Below, piece by piece: positions 22,801 to 33,147 of a DNA stretch of 64,000 nucleotides (its first letter is position 1; each line of letters opens with the position of its first letter). The stretch is from NCBI GenBank assembly GCA_032768795.1, contig CP136498.1, forward strand, positions 744,001-808,000, given 5' to 3'. The notes under the pieces are model-generated. The model saw nothing but the letters and a program-made list of their open reading frames with translations, was not told where the DNA came from and did no database searches. Source of the stretch: Tremella fuciformis (Eukaryota > Basidiomycota > Tremellomycetes > Tremellales > Tremellaceae). The position numbers and the translations under genes are program-made.

Positions 22801-24180
22801 AGCCAACACAAGGCTAGATTTGTCGTGAGGGGATTCCAACAGGTCTCAGGACGAGATTTTGACAAACTCTTTGCTTCGGTCACCCACAAGTCATCATTCC
22901 GCCTATTTCTCACCATCGTCAACTACCTCAACTGGGAATGCGACCAAATAGACATCATTGGAGCATTTCTCAAGGCCAACATCGACAAGGACATCTTCAT
23001 CGAGCCACCAGAAGGCAGCGACATCGCCGCCGGACACGTCCTGCACCTTCGGAAGTCACTATACGGTCTCCGACAATCACCGCACTTGTTCAACAAGCGC
23101 CTCGACGAGTTCCTACGAGAGCTAGGCTTCAAACCGACCCTAGCGGATCCATGCATCTACTCGCTGCGACAAGGACACAAGCGGTGCATGATCTCAGTTC
23201 ATGTTGACGACATGCTCATAGCTGGCAATGATCGATCAACAATCGACGAGATCAAGCGGAGAATCAACAAGGAACTCGAGTGTAAGGATCAAGGACCGGT
23301 CTCATACTTCCTCGGTATCAACATCTACCGAGACAGGCCAAACAAGAAGATGTACCTGTCGCAAGAGCACTACATCGAGGCAGTTCTTCAACGCTTTGGT
23401 GAAACCGGCAAAGCCTGCAAGACGATCTTGCCCGACGCAAAGCTTGTCGAGGCTACGCCAAAGGAGGTCGAAGAGGCTCAAGACAAACCGTTTCCTGCAC
23501 TCGCCGGGTCAATCCTCTACATTGCCACAATCACCCGACCTGACATCGCCTACGCAGCCTCACTGCTTTGTCGCTTCATAAGCAAATGGTCACTCACACA
23601 TTGGAGGGCCGCAAAGCACCTATTGAGGTATCTTTGAGGAACGTCAGATCTCGCTCTCACCTTCGACGCTCATGGAGGAAGAAGAGCACTGCTAGGATGG
23701 GCGGACGCAGACTGGGGAGGATGCCTCGACACACGCCGCTCCACAACCGGCTATGTCTTCAACACCTACAGAGGCATCGTGTCATGGAGAAGCAGGCGAC
23801 AACCAACCGTCGCACTCTCGACGACACAGGCAGAACTCCTAGCGTCAACAGAAGCGGGCAAAGAGGCAATATGGCTCAGGCAATTATTGAACGACCTCGA
23901 CCTAGGCATAGATGGAGCAGTGCCCATCTACAACGATAACAATGGAGCCATTCAACTGGCCAAACATCAACACGGGTTCAAGCTGAACAAAGCATTCGAC
24001 ATGCGAGCCCAGTGGATACGAGAGCATCAAGCTGGTGGACTGCTTGAGCTCAAATACACACCAACGGACAGCAATCGAGCCGACATCCTGACCAAGACCC
24101 TTTCGGCCGAGAAGACAAGACAGCTCCGGCAGTTACTGGGATTGGGAAGACAAAAAGAAGGAGAGCAGATGAGTCAATAG
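19888..24180 (+). CDS. copia E gag-pol with one in-frame UGA before RNase H
   Basis: ATG at 19888. In order: gag ([15 protein letters not shown], about residues 11-25); a CIHH...H...C knuckle-like motif ([17 protein letters not shown], about 248-264); protease ([14 protein letters not shown], about 340); GAG-pre-integrase ([14 protein letters not shown]); integrase core with [19 protein letters not shown] and NSRVERVHL; reverse transcriptase ([42 protein letters not shown]); RNase H ([43 protein letters not shown]), ending TAG at 24178-24180. All catalytic residues look intact. The frame is interrupted only by TGA at 23635-23637, between RT and RNase H, after HLLRYL and before GTSDLALTF. The relative in copia H reads LLRYIRGTTDL there, so the stop replaces an Arg codon (CGA to TGA). 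Confidence 0.92.
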
Positions 24181-24190
24181 ACATGCCCAC

Positions 24191-24199
24191 GAGGGGAGG
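24191..24199 (+). promoter_or_regulatory. copia E polypurine tract
   Basis: GAGGGGAGG lies immediately before the 3' LTR (24200). It is the expected primer for plus-strand DNA synthesis and fixes the LTR start at CAACGG. Confidence 0.75.
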
Positions 24200-24498
24200 C
24201 AACGGAAATAGGTGGTACGCTCACATGAGCTTGACTCATCTTTGAGCAACCTCGTCGAGGCTAGAACCTCGACGAGGTTGTGCCTCGACGAGGCAGAGAA
24301 GCTGCCACCAACAATAACGCCGCCTATATCGCCGACACCCTCGACGACCTTGTAGAATGCCGCCGCCTGTTGCCCTCCTCATCACTCATAGCAAGTGCTG
24401 AGCGGGCAACAGGTAAGTCCGAATGCATCACTCATAGCAAGTGCTGAGCGGGCAACAGGTGACCGGAATCCCATTGCCTCAGAGCTAAGATTCTGTCG
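24200..24498 (+). repeat. copia E 3' LTR (299 bp, long subtype)
   Basis: CAACGGAAATAGG...GATTCTGTCG. Relative to the 5' LTR it has a 46-bp duplication around 24390-24460 (GCAAGTGCTGAGCGGGCAAC appears twice) and fewer CTCGACGAG palindromes. The LTR of element G shares the duplication, so this LTR is closer to G than to its own partner. Confidence 0.88.
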
Positions 24499-25862
24499 TG
24501 AGGAATAATATTCCAAAAGGATATTTGCGCCCCAAGTTCTGGATAATCCCTAACCTGAACTCGGTTTATCAAGGGTACCTTGCATGTGTCATGCCCATCA
24601 TGACAGCAGGGGTGCTGATGTGGTCATAGGAAGCATGGCTGACGTGACACCCAATTAGATGCTGAGCTCTCTTGGAACAGCTTCAAATATGCTGTACGGG
24701 ACCTGAAGCTGGAGGGCTCGAGCTGTACTTGGTGGATGAAGTTGATTGGGGACTGGGAGCACAACAGATCCACGGGAAATGGAAATTCTTTGTACAAACT
24801 TTAGTTGGAATGGCTGGAGCAGCTTGATTCTTGCGGTCCTTAGGCTGGAAGACTTCACCAGTACAAACAAGGGATGGTGGACACTGAGTGTCTTCCAATT
24901 TTGTGCACTTGTCATCACCCCTAATGTTCCTCTGCCACGTCTGCGGGTAGTCTGCAGTAGCTAGAGGTCTGCCTTGGGTACTGAATGGGTTTAGTCTCTG
25001 GCTTGTAGAGCTTGATGACTGCCTTAGGTACTGAGGTGACTGAAGTGTTGGGTTAAGACCAACTGAGTGACTTTGTGTGAAGAGAAGACACAAGATCCAT
25101 TGCTGGGGAAAAGACTTTGAAACCAGATGGGCCAGTCTTTTATACACTTCCGTTCTGCTCTAAGAGCGCGGACCGGGTGGCAAACATTTGTTTGTTCTGA
25201 CAACGTACGACAAGCACACAAAGAGTCTTATCTGAAGTGATGCTCTGAGAACTTTCTAAGAGTGTTTTACGTGCGTTCTAAGAGTATTCTCTTAGAGAAA
25301 ACTCTAAGAGTATTCTAAGAGTGCTCTGTGAGTGTTATACAAGCGTTCTTAGAGTATTCCTTATCTCTCTGTATCCAAGGTTTCAGGGTCTTGTTCCAAA
25401 AAGAGTTCTATTGTCTCAGCCTTGTCTCAGATTCCAGCCAGGCCCCATTCTATGTATTGAGTGTCATGACATCCTCACCTGCACTCATGTCCACTGTTCT
25501 GCCACTGTGTGTAGCCCCTCTTGGTCTTCCATGATCATGATGGGAGACTTGCCTGGCACGCCACCACAGTTATTGTTGAGGGGCTACATTTCCTCTCCCG
25601 CACACATGTTTACCTGTCTGGTAATGTGTGTAAAATTTCTTGGTCTCCCATGCTCCAGATCAGAAATCTGCGGAACATGACACTGTGATTTTGAGACCTG
25701 GTGTCACGACGGCGGAGCACAGTAAAAATGTGGAGCGTAAACTTGGAGGGTGTGATGTTAACCACTAAGCAAAATATGATTACGGCCTTGTTCTGGTTAC
25801 TAGAACTAGGAACTCAGCTATATAAGTACCTCTGTCATGTCATTCATGACACCTGGACTACT
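24499..25862. other. degraded repeat debris without a gene
   Basis: No supportable coding sequence. TGTCATG...GTGACA-like strings (24587, 24636, 25704, 25835) suggest fragments of gypsy-type LTRs, but none has matched ends. 25230-25360 holds about seven degenerate copies of TCTAAGAGTATT. 25467-25690 holds two diverged units built around CAYNCATGT...TGTGTGTAR...CTTGGTCTYCC; a third partial unit lies after the solo LTR at 26533-26600. Confidence 0.45.
25230..25360. repeat. degenerate TCTAAGAGT short tandem repeat
   Basis: TCTAAGAGT and its complement recur at irregular 10-20 bp spacing. It may be the remnant of an LTR enhancer array. Confidence 0.5.
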
Positions 25863-26527
25863 TGTTACGATCCGGTCACCGTTGCCACCCATACAGGCCC
25901 CCGACCGTCCGCCACCCGGATTGCAACACCCCAAGCTGGAATACTGGAAGGGTTCACTCTCCAAGCTGGAACACTGGAAGGGTCTACCGCCAGGTGACGC
26001 CAGGTGGAATCAGGGAACGCCAGGTGACGCCAGGAGAAGTCAGGTGACGCGAGGTGACCCCGAGTGGAACTAGGAACCCAGGCCGGCCCGTACTGGCGCC
26101 AAGGTGGCACCAGCCCGGAGTCAGGTGGAGTGAGTGGCAACTCCAGGTGAAGGAGTTGCGCACACGGATTTGCCACCCAGCCCGTAGACATATATAAAGA
26201 GCCTACTTCTTGATCCTTCTCCCCAAGGATCAATCTATCGCAAGTTACACCTAGTCTTAGAGCCTTGCACCAAGCCTCCCTTCGCTCGCTTCGTCTTTAC
26301 CTTCGCTCGCCACGACGCCTATCTCCGTGGGATCCTTCGAGCACTTCGACCATCGACATCCACACCGTGGCCTTTGTGGATTGCCAACTCTACTACGCCG
26401 TCCGACCAAGCCACAGGTTCAGTGGTTGTACCCCCTTCGCCTTCGGTGCAACCCGAGCTTGCCACATTACGACTACCGCCGTCTACTCGTCGCCGGACTT
26501 CAAGGCCGCCGGGTTCGAGTCGTAACA
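25863..26527 (+). repeat. solo LTR (665 bp) with CTACT target duplication
   Basis: Ends TGTTACGATCC and GAGTCGTAACA give 8-bp inverted termini (TGTTACGA/TCGTAACA). CTACT flanks both sides (25858-25862 and 26528-26532). A TATATAAAG box near 26190 followed by a pyrimidine-rich stretch indicates the U3-R promoter. Near 25930-26060 it has imperfect repeats of CAAGCTGGAAYACTGGAAGG and of a GCCAGGTGACGCCAGG-type unit. Confidence 0.88.
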
Positions 26528-26737
26528 CTACTTTTCCTCACACACACACACATGTCTACCAGTCTCCCAATGTGTGCAAGGTTCTCCATCAGACAGTGTC
26601 ACAAACAACACCAAAGCACAGCAGACTCAAGCCAAAGGATCCACCGAGGCAATTTGAGGTTATCAAGTCGCACCAAAGAACAACATTATCAACAATAGGT
26701 CACTTCGTCACAATAGCCCTTGCAATGAACAATGAGC
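26528..26737. other. non-coding stretch with a possible LTR start at 26597
   Basis: TGTCACAAACAACACCAAAG at 26597 closely resembles TGTCACGAATAACACCAAAG at 63831. Both begin like a gypsy-type LTR and may mark copies of one further family. The far end cannot be placed. Confidence 0.3.
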
Positions 26738-27235
26738 TCATCCATGCTTGCCGCCGAGCAATGATAGGTTTCCTTGACGCTTACTTCTCAACAAGGATGC
26801 GTAGCCATGAGGGCGGGGGCCGCTCAATGAGTTGCCTCTGACATGGGGACGGGGATGCAACAAGATCTCTTTTGGTCCAGTCGTGGTGGTGGTGATGCTG
26901 ATTGTCTCTACCTCTCCTTGTACGGCCGATTCATGTGACTCCTTGGGGGCATAGGAGAGGGACAGGCGGACCAAACGACGCGGATGAGAAGGAGACGTTT
27001 GGGAAGGGTTGTGATCTTCAATCGCCCGCCGTAAAGCCCCGTAGAGTTTTGTCTTTCGGTCCATGCTACCCGTCGCACTCGTGAGCGTGTGGCTCGGATG
27101 GGGAGTGGCAGGGGCAGGAGAGGACAGACAAGAAGAGGGACGCTCATTGTATGTAGACGGGACAAGTGGTGTAGAAGCGTGGATTGACACTGTGGCCGAA
27201 ATTGCCCTTTCCCTCCCAAGATCGTCACTCGACAC
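26738..27235 (-). CDS. open frame of unknown function next to the host gene
   Basis: A 165-codon minus-strand frame (SMDRKTKLYGALRRAIEDHN; then RLVRLSLSYAPKESHESAVQ). It has no transposon motif and lies in the part of the window that looks single-copy. It may be an exon of a host gene or non-coding. No start or splice site convinces. Confidence 0.28.
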   Translation of the reverse strand: MSSDDLGRERAISATVSIHASTPLVPSTYNERPSSCLSSPAPATPHPSHTLTSATGSMDRKTKLYGALRRAIEDHNPSQTSPSHPRRLVRLSLSYAPKESHESAVQGEVETISITTTTTGPKEILLHPRPHVRGNSLSGPRPHGYASLLRSKRQGNLSLLGGKHG

Positions 27236-27560
27236 ATTGTCTTGGTTCTACAGGCTTCTGGCTCGAGACCTGTTCAGTTCATAGGCTATTGGATGTAAGC
27301 TCACAGTCTCAGACCTGTAGCATAATCCTGAGAATCGCGCAAGAGCAGGCCGAAGTGTGAGGCAGATTTAGGCATGCAATCCTGACCTGCGGTTACACCT
27401 CTTTTTGTTCATGTCCATACCTTGTATCCTCTCTCATCCGCCCAGATGGACCGAGTAGGATCATCATCATGCCTCACCCCATCATCCGTCAAAGATCCGT
27501 CTGTCATCTACGTACGTGCATGAAATCGTCGTCAAAATAAGAGGCTGAACACTCGTCGCT

Positions 27561-28472
27561 CTATCGGTCCGCAGCAAGGACCAGACGATCCATAGTCGCA
27601 GGAGAGACCCAAACGACCATCGTCTCGAGCCTCTTCAACAAGCCATAAGCCATGGAGGTGTTCTTCCATTCATGCTCTTCTTCCTCCTCTTCCCCGTCTG
27701 GGTCGTCTCCTTGGGTCGTGTCGAGATCCTTGTCCACGGGACCCGCGTACGGGTACGACATCGTCGTCGACATTGCGCAATCCGATGTGCGGACAAGGTG
27801 TGGGTGTGTGAAATGAACGGAATCAGAGTGTTGGGTCGAGAGGAATTGCCGAGTGGACGAGAAGGGCAAGATCCAGGAAGAAGATGGCGAGGAGAAAGAG
27901 GAGGATGAACCAGACCAAGAGGATTCGGGTGTGTCGGCGGTCGTCCCGGATCCTCCTCGTCGGAGGCGGACATGATCATGATCATGGACGTGGACGTGCG
28001 CGTGGGCGTGGGCGTATGCGGATGATGGAAGATTGAACGGGTGCGAGTGCCACATTGGATGCGGATGGGGATCAAGAGGAAAGGGTGGGACTTCCACTGT
28101 CGCGTCAGCACGTACAAGGACGAGACAGGCGAGAGGGTAGGTTCAGCCCAAAAAAGAGTGAACAAAGACGACACGCACCCGTACCTAGATGAGTCAGATC
28201 GACAGAGACCATCTCGCAAATCTTTCCCTTGTCCTGTGCTTCATTGGCGTGCGAGATTCCCGTTCCCATTCCCGTTCCTCCACTTCGACCTTCTCCTTGT
28301 CCAGAGCTCGATCCTGCCCCACCGACCTGGTCATTTCCTCGACCTCCAGAGGGACCTTGCCCCCCGTTCCCCCCGCCGCCAGTCCCACCACCTCCCGACC
28401 CTCCTTGTTGCCCACCGGCGCCTCCAGGTCCAGGTCCAGGTCCATGTCCCAGCAGCCCGCCACCACCGTCTT

Positions 28473-28508
<36 letters not shown>

Positions 28509-30701
28509 TCTGCTCTTCCTCTTCATCTCCTTGTGCAAGCGCAAGCTCTGAACCGACACGGTTCGGACCGGAACTGACGGGCTCGAAAGGAAGAGCGTGT
28601 AGAGGACGGCCAGGCGGCTCCAGCTGCTGCTGCTGCTGCTGTCGCTCCTGTCTCTGCCGTGCTGCAAGGGCAGCTCGGAGTCTCTTCTGCCTCGCACTCG
28701 GACCGGTCGCTTGTATGATCATCTGGAGACCGTCCTCTTGCTCACGGACGGTGAAAGCCGCACCGGGCCTTTGGCTGTCGGCCATGGAGCGCAATTCAGA
28801 CCAGACGTCTTGTCCGTGTCCGTGTCCGCGTGCGTCTCCTTTGCGAGACAGATGGAAATGGGGATCCGTAGGATGGGCGAGGGGGGTGAGGGCCTGATCG
28901 ATAGCCAGGTCTTTGACTTGGTCGGCGGCTATCCGACAGGTTTCCCAGAGCGTCCGAGTGGCCGAAATGTCGAGTTTCTCCACAAGTTCACGAGGCCCTT
29001 GTTTGCCATGATCGGGGTAGAAACAGTGGGGGAGGTGTTCGAATGTACATTTGGTCAATAGGTCCTGTCGGTCAGCACTCGAGACCTTGACTCCTCTCCC
29101 CCTTGTGGCTGGTCAGTACTGGACGGGACAACGTCAAGAGGTGTGGACTTTCCTCTCCAAACAGACCGGTCGTTGTCCAAAGCTGTTCGCTTGTTGTTTC
29201 GACAGCCAGCACGTTGTCCTTGATCACGACCACCCTCGCGAACCTGTTGTGGATGAAAACGAGTCCTATCCAACATCCGCACATTTGGAAAGCCTTGAGT
29301 AGATAGATGCAGAGTTTTATCAATCCTGTGCGTCAGCCACGGACCCTTTACCTCGTTCCCTGGCCCTGCGCCTGCGCCTGCCCCTACCCCTACGGGCACG
29401 CCGCACGCCGAGGCTCCGCAGCCAAGCCAAGCCAGCTCGCTCTTGGCTTGCAAAACGGACGAAGACTCACCCTCTTTGGTCTGTTCCTTGTTCGGTTTGA
29501 CCTCACCGACGAGAAACATGAGCAGTGTCTTTCCCTTTTCCAGATTCGCCTTTAGTCGCATCGTGTTGGACGTCTCCGAGTCGGATGCCGTCTCCTTTGC
29601 GCTTTTGGCCTCAATCTCCTCCGTTCTCTGTTTTCTCTTGCCACCTTTGTCCTTGACTCGACTGACATCAAGCGGCAGCGGCAGGGGCGGCCACTGCGAC
29701 ATTGTTGGATCAGAAGACAGAGTGGACAAGATCGGAGGAGCACTGGTTTTACCGATACGGCTGTAGGCGTGGGCGTGGGCGCGGGGGTGAGCGTGGTCGT
29801 GAGCTTGGGACGACGACGATGACGACGAAGCCAAAGTCGGGGCCGCTGCGGGATGCGTCTCCTCTGATCCCCTGCTCCGACGAGTACGAGGTAAAGGCGG
29901 ACGAGGAAGAAGGTGCAGTAGGTCAGCCGATTGACCGGATACAGAGTGGGTGGATGACGATATTGACCTGGGCGGCCAGGTCGAGGAAGAAGAGCCGCCG
30001 CCAGATTGTCGTCTTTCCGATGATTCCACCGAAATGGGTTTCGAGGTTATAGAGATGACTATACCCATGAGGTCGGGCTTGATATTACCAAAGTTGTCGT
30101 TGACCGTTTGATTGGTCGTTGACGATTTACTCTTGGCCGACTTGGATTTCTTCTGCGCTGGGGCTGGGGCTGACGTCAAGGCATGGGTGACGTCGGGAGT
30201 GGGAGTAGTGTGGGTGGATGGATTGGGGATCAAAAGGTCAGGAGTAGCTGGTTCTGAGTTTGAGACCGGCGTCGTAGTCGTAGCCTTGATGGCTGCCGCC
30301 TCCGCCTCGATCGCCTTGCCAAGCTCGGACCGTCCTGACGTTGACCAGTGCTCCTCCCAGATGGTCAGGGGTAGCTCGGCGTACGTCTTGCCTCCTTTTA
30401 CGCAGACGTCTCGGAGCGTCTTGCCGCCCTCGTCACTGTCGATTCGAAAGGTGGCATCGGCGAACTGCTTCTTGGAAGAAGGGGGTACGAGCAACTGTAA
30501 AAAGGAGACAATGGCCCTGTTGATCGGTCCTTCGGCCTGTATACCGGAATGACTGATGTTATTCTCGCTGTACAGGGCGTTCCAGAGTGGCGTGTCTACC
30601 CTGTCGGTGATCGAGGGATCGAATGGGACGAGGACGAGGTGGGATGTGCTTGGATCAGCGTAGAGAATGTCCGCGTAAGCGGTATGCGTTGGAGAGGACA
30701 T
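27561..30701 (-). CDS. multi-exon host gene, unknown protein
   Basis: Minus strand, ATG at 30701 (MSSPTHTAYADILYADPSTS). The first long exon carries KTYAELPLTIWEEHWSTSGR and K/S-rich and S-rich stretches. Later exons read FARVVVIKDNVLAVETTSEQ, then after an intron at 29119-29065 (GTACTG...CTGACCGACAG) LLTKCTFEHLPHCFYPDHGK and TRTLWETCRIAADQVKDLAI, a Q run, a D/E run and a long Gly-rich stretch. After an intron at 28184-28097 (GTACGG...CTGACGCGACAG) comes a His-rich segment and the end LLKRLETMVVWVSPATMDRL. The change of frame between about 29350 and 29240 could not be tied to a clear donor, so one junction is open. No known domain is recognised. It lacks every retroelement motif, making it the best host gene here. 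Confidence 0.65.
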
Positions 30702-30824
30702 GACATGTAGATGATAGATGTAGATGGTGGACAGGACGTTGAGTGAGACTAGCCGACGAAACCGCTGAACGGTAGGAAACTAACGGAGTAGGATCACGTG
30801 ACAGATTGAGGAGCGCCGCTGCGC
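30702..30824 (-). promoter_or_regulatory. short upstream region of the host gene, cut by copia F
   Basis: Only 123 bp separate the ATG at 30701 from the end of the copia F LTR (30825). It holds ATCACGTGACAG (CACGTG core near 30795), a palindrome also used in the gypsy A LTRs. The original promoter has been displaced about 10 kb or more by nested insertions. Confidence 0.4.
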
Positions 30825-30947
30825 TGTTGGTTCGCGGACGAGCTGAAGAGAGAAATCATCGTACTATCTCTATGAGTGGTGGCTATATGTAGTTTCGTCT
30901 TTCTACGGTAATTCCCATAACCCCGCAGTGGCGGCTAACCTTCAACA
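30825..30947 (-). repeat. copia F 3' LTR (123 bp)
   Basis: On the minus strand TAAAGGGGAG (polypurine tract, 30948-30957) is followed by TGTTGAAGGTTAGCC, and the LTR ends GCGAACCAACA at 30825. TG...CA ends are present. The matching 5' copy starts at 35155. The length is very short for a copia LTR. Confidence 0.8.
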
Positions 30948-31173
30948 CTCCCCTTTAGACATCACTGCACCTCTGCACGCCATCAAGGCAGCCGTGCTCA
31001 CTGTGCCACATTTGCCACCCATCCATAACTCCTCGTAACTCCAGTCCCTGACTGGCGTCAACACGCCCACTCGACTCATCGCCGCCGTCTCTCTTTCTTT
31101 CTCCTCTCTACCGTCCAGTGATCCGGGGGTGAGGCCAGTGAATTCCCGGTTCCTCCCGGTGAGGAGCGGTGTC

Positions 31174-32873
31174 CTAGGCCTGACCCGCCGGCCTGCAATG
31201 GTCTCTCAGAGGCGGGATCCTATCGGGTGTTGGGACCTCGGTTGCGAGCGGGTTAGCACCCGGGGCGAACGCGGCGGTTTCAGAGTCTTCAACAGATTCC
31301 CGCTTAGCAAAGAAGTACACGCTTAACGCAACCGGGGATCTCTTGACTCGATGCTTCCTGCCGCCTTGTTCCGGAGTATGGTTCATGCGTGAGTCTCTTG
31401 CTCCGCCTTCCACTACTCCCAGCCCCTCTCGGTGTCTCTGATGAGCCGGTCCCGCCAAACCCTTTGTGAAGATGTCGGCCAGTTGATTGTCTGTTCTGAC
31501 GTATTCCAGATCATATCTGCCGCTCTTCTTGACGTCTTGGATCTGATGCCAGTATATGTCGATGTGATTGGTTGAGCAATGGTGAGCCGGATTCTCTACC
31601 AGGGCTATGGCCGACTGGTTGTCGAACCATATCATCACCCTTTCCGTGCTCTCCACTCCATACTCCATCAACGCCTTCTTTACCCATTCCACGTCCTTCC
31701 AGGTCTCCGTGAGGGCATAATACTCGGCTTCGGCTATTGATGATGCTCGACTCTGTTGCTTTTGTGTCGCCCAGCTGACAGTAGATCCTCGGAACTTGAC
31801 AATGAAGCCACTCGTTGACTTTCTGTCGGACAAGTCCCCAGCATGGTCGGCATCGCTCCATGCTTCCAGCACGGGTGTTCTCCTTTTGCCGCCAAGCTCT
31901 AATCCTAAGGCGTGTGTACCCTTCAAGTACTTCAACACCCTTTTTCCCATCTCCCAGTGCTCTTGTGTCGGAGCTGAGCAATGTCTTGCCAGTGCGCTGA
32001 CCGTAAAGGTAATATCTGGCCGTGTTGCCATTGCTGCCCACATCAAGCTCCCAACAAACTGCTGGTATCTTGCCACACCTTTGTGACATGGCTCTCCGTC
32101 TGGTTGGAGGTGGACGCACGCTACCCATGGGGTAGCAACAGGCTTGGCGGTTGTCATGTTGAATCGGTCAAGGATGGTGTCGATGTAAGCCGTTTGACTA
32201 AGATTGATTGTGCGTTTCTCTGTGTCTCGGCTGACCTTCAGTCCAAGCATGAACGTTACCTCCCCAGCATCCGTCATCTCCCACCGCCTTGCTAATTCCC
32301 TCTTGATCTCATCAACTGTCGCCTTGTCCTTTGCTGCTACCAGCATATTGTCCAGGTATACCACCAGATACACCGTCTTGCTTCCTTTTCTCACATACAC
32401 TCCCCAGTCCTGTGCACACCGCTCAAATCCGAGCTTTGCCAGATGCTTATCCAAAGCCTCCCACCAGGTTCGACCTGCTTGCTTCAATCTGTATAAGGCC
32501 TTGAGCAGTTTCACGCAGTTTGCCTTTCTGTTGGTCGCTTGGTAGCCAAGGGGTATCTCCATGTTGATTGGTATTGTGAGTTCTCCATTGAGAAATGCTG
32601 AAATGACATCGACCTGACCTGTTGCTAGGCCATCTGTTGCCACAATGGTGAAAGATATTTGAAGTGATGTGAGGCGTGCAACAGGTGAGTAGGTCTCCTC
32701 AAAGTCTTGTCCCGGAACCTGCGAGTATCCTTTGGCAACAATCCGAGCCTTGCGCTTGATGATTGCTCCGTCCTGATCTCGCTTTGTCTTGAACACCCAC
32801 TTGCACCCTACTATCCTTCTGCCCTCGGGCAACACCGCTTCTTCCCAAGTCCCAGCTTTCTCAATCACATGCA
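31174..32873 (-). pseudogene. copia F reverse transcriptase and RNase H
   Basis: Reads KAGTWEEAVLPEGRRIVGCK, ARIVAKGYSQVPGQDFEETY, KALYRLKQAGRTWWEALDKH, then YLVVYLDNMLVAA and RNase H (SDADHAGDLSDRKSTSGFI, IAEAEYYALTE, FDNQSAIALVENP, HIDIYWHQI). The RT active site, normally YxDDM, is YLDNM: the second catalytic Asp is Asn, so the enzyme should be dead. The frame is joined to the upstream part by removing the inserted LTR and one GCTTT copy. Confidence 0.88.
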
Positions 32874-32878
32874 GCTTT

Positions 32879-33147
32879 CAACGGAAATATGTGGTACGCT
32901 CACATGAGCTTGACTCATCTTTGAGCAACCTCGTCGAGGCTAGATCCTCGACGAGGTTGTGCCTTGACGAGGTTCATCCTCGACGAGGCAGAGAAGCTGC
33001 CACCAACGATAACGCCGCCTATAACGCCGACACCCTCAACGACCTTGTAGAATGCCGCCGCCTGTTGCCCTCCTCATCACTCATAGCAAGTGCTGAGCGG
33101 GCAACAGGTGACCGGAATCCCATTGCCTCAGAGCTAAGATTCCGTCG
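32879..33147 (+). repeat. solo LTR of the E/G copia family with GCTTT target duplication
   Basis: Starts CAACGGAAATATG and ends GATTCCGTCG; 269 bp, short subtype. GCTTT flanks it at 32874-32878 and 33148-33152. Deleting the LTR and one GCTTT restores the copia F frame across the site (VNAKLHVIEK), which proves the boundaries. The LTR ends are CA...CG, not TG...CA. It carries several CCTCGACGAGG palindromes, one decayed to CCTTGACGAGG. Confidence 0.93.

Larger units (their letters stand above)
19522..24498 (+). mobile_element. Ty1/copia element E with both LTRs
   Basis: 5' LTR 19522-19790, primer site from 19791, one gag-pol frame 19888-24180 broken by a single UGA, polypurine tract GAGGGGAGG at 24191-24199, 3' LTR 24200-24498. 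No target duplication is visible (GACTG on the left, TGAGG on the right), and the two LTRs belong to different length subtypes. The element is therefore probably a recombinant or has gained one LTR by conversion. Confidence 0.9.

Noticed and set aside
24683..25147. Minus-strand open frame of 154 codons
   Set aside because: Lies in LTR debris, has no motif, and overlaps the TCTAAGAGT repeat region context.
28229..28897. Plus-strand Pro/Ser/Cys-rich open frame of 222 codons
   Set aside because: Mirror of the Gly-, Asp/Glu- and Gln-rich exon of the minus-strand host gene; the spliced minus-strand reading is more coherent.
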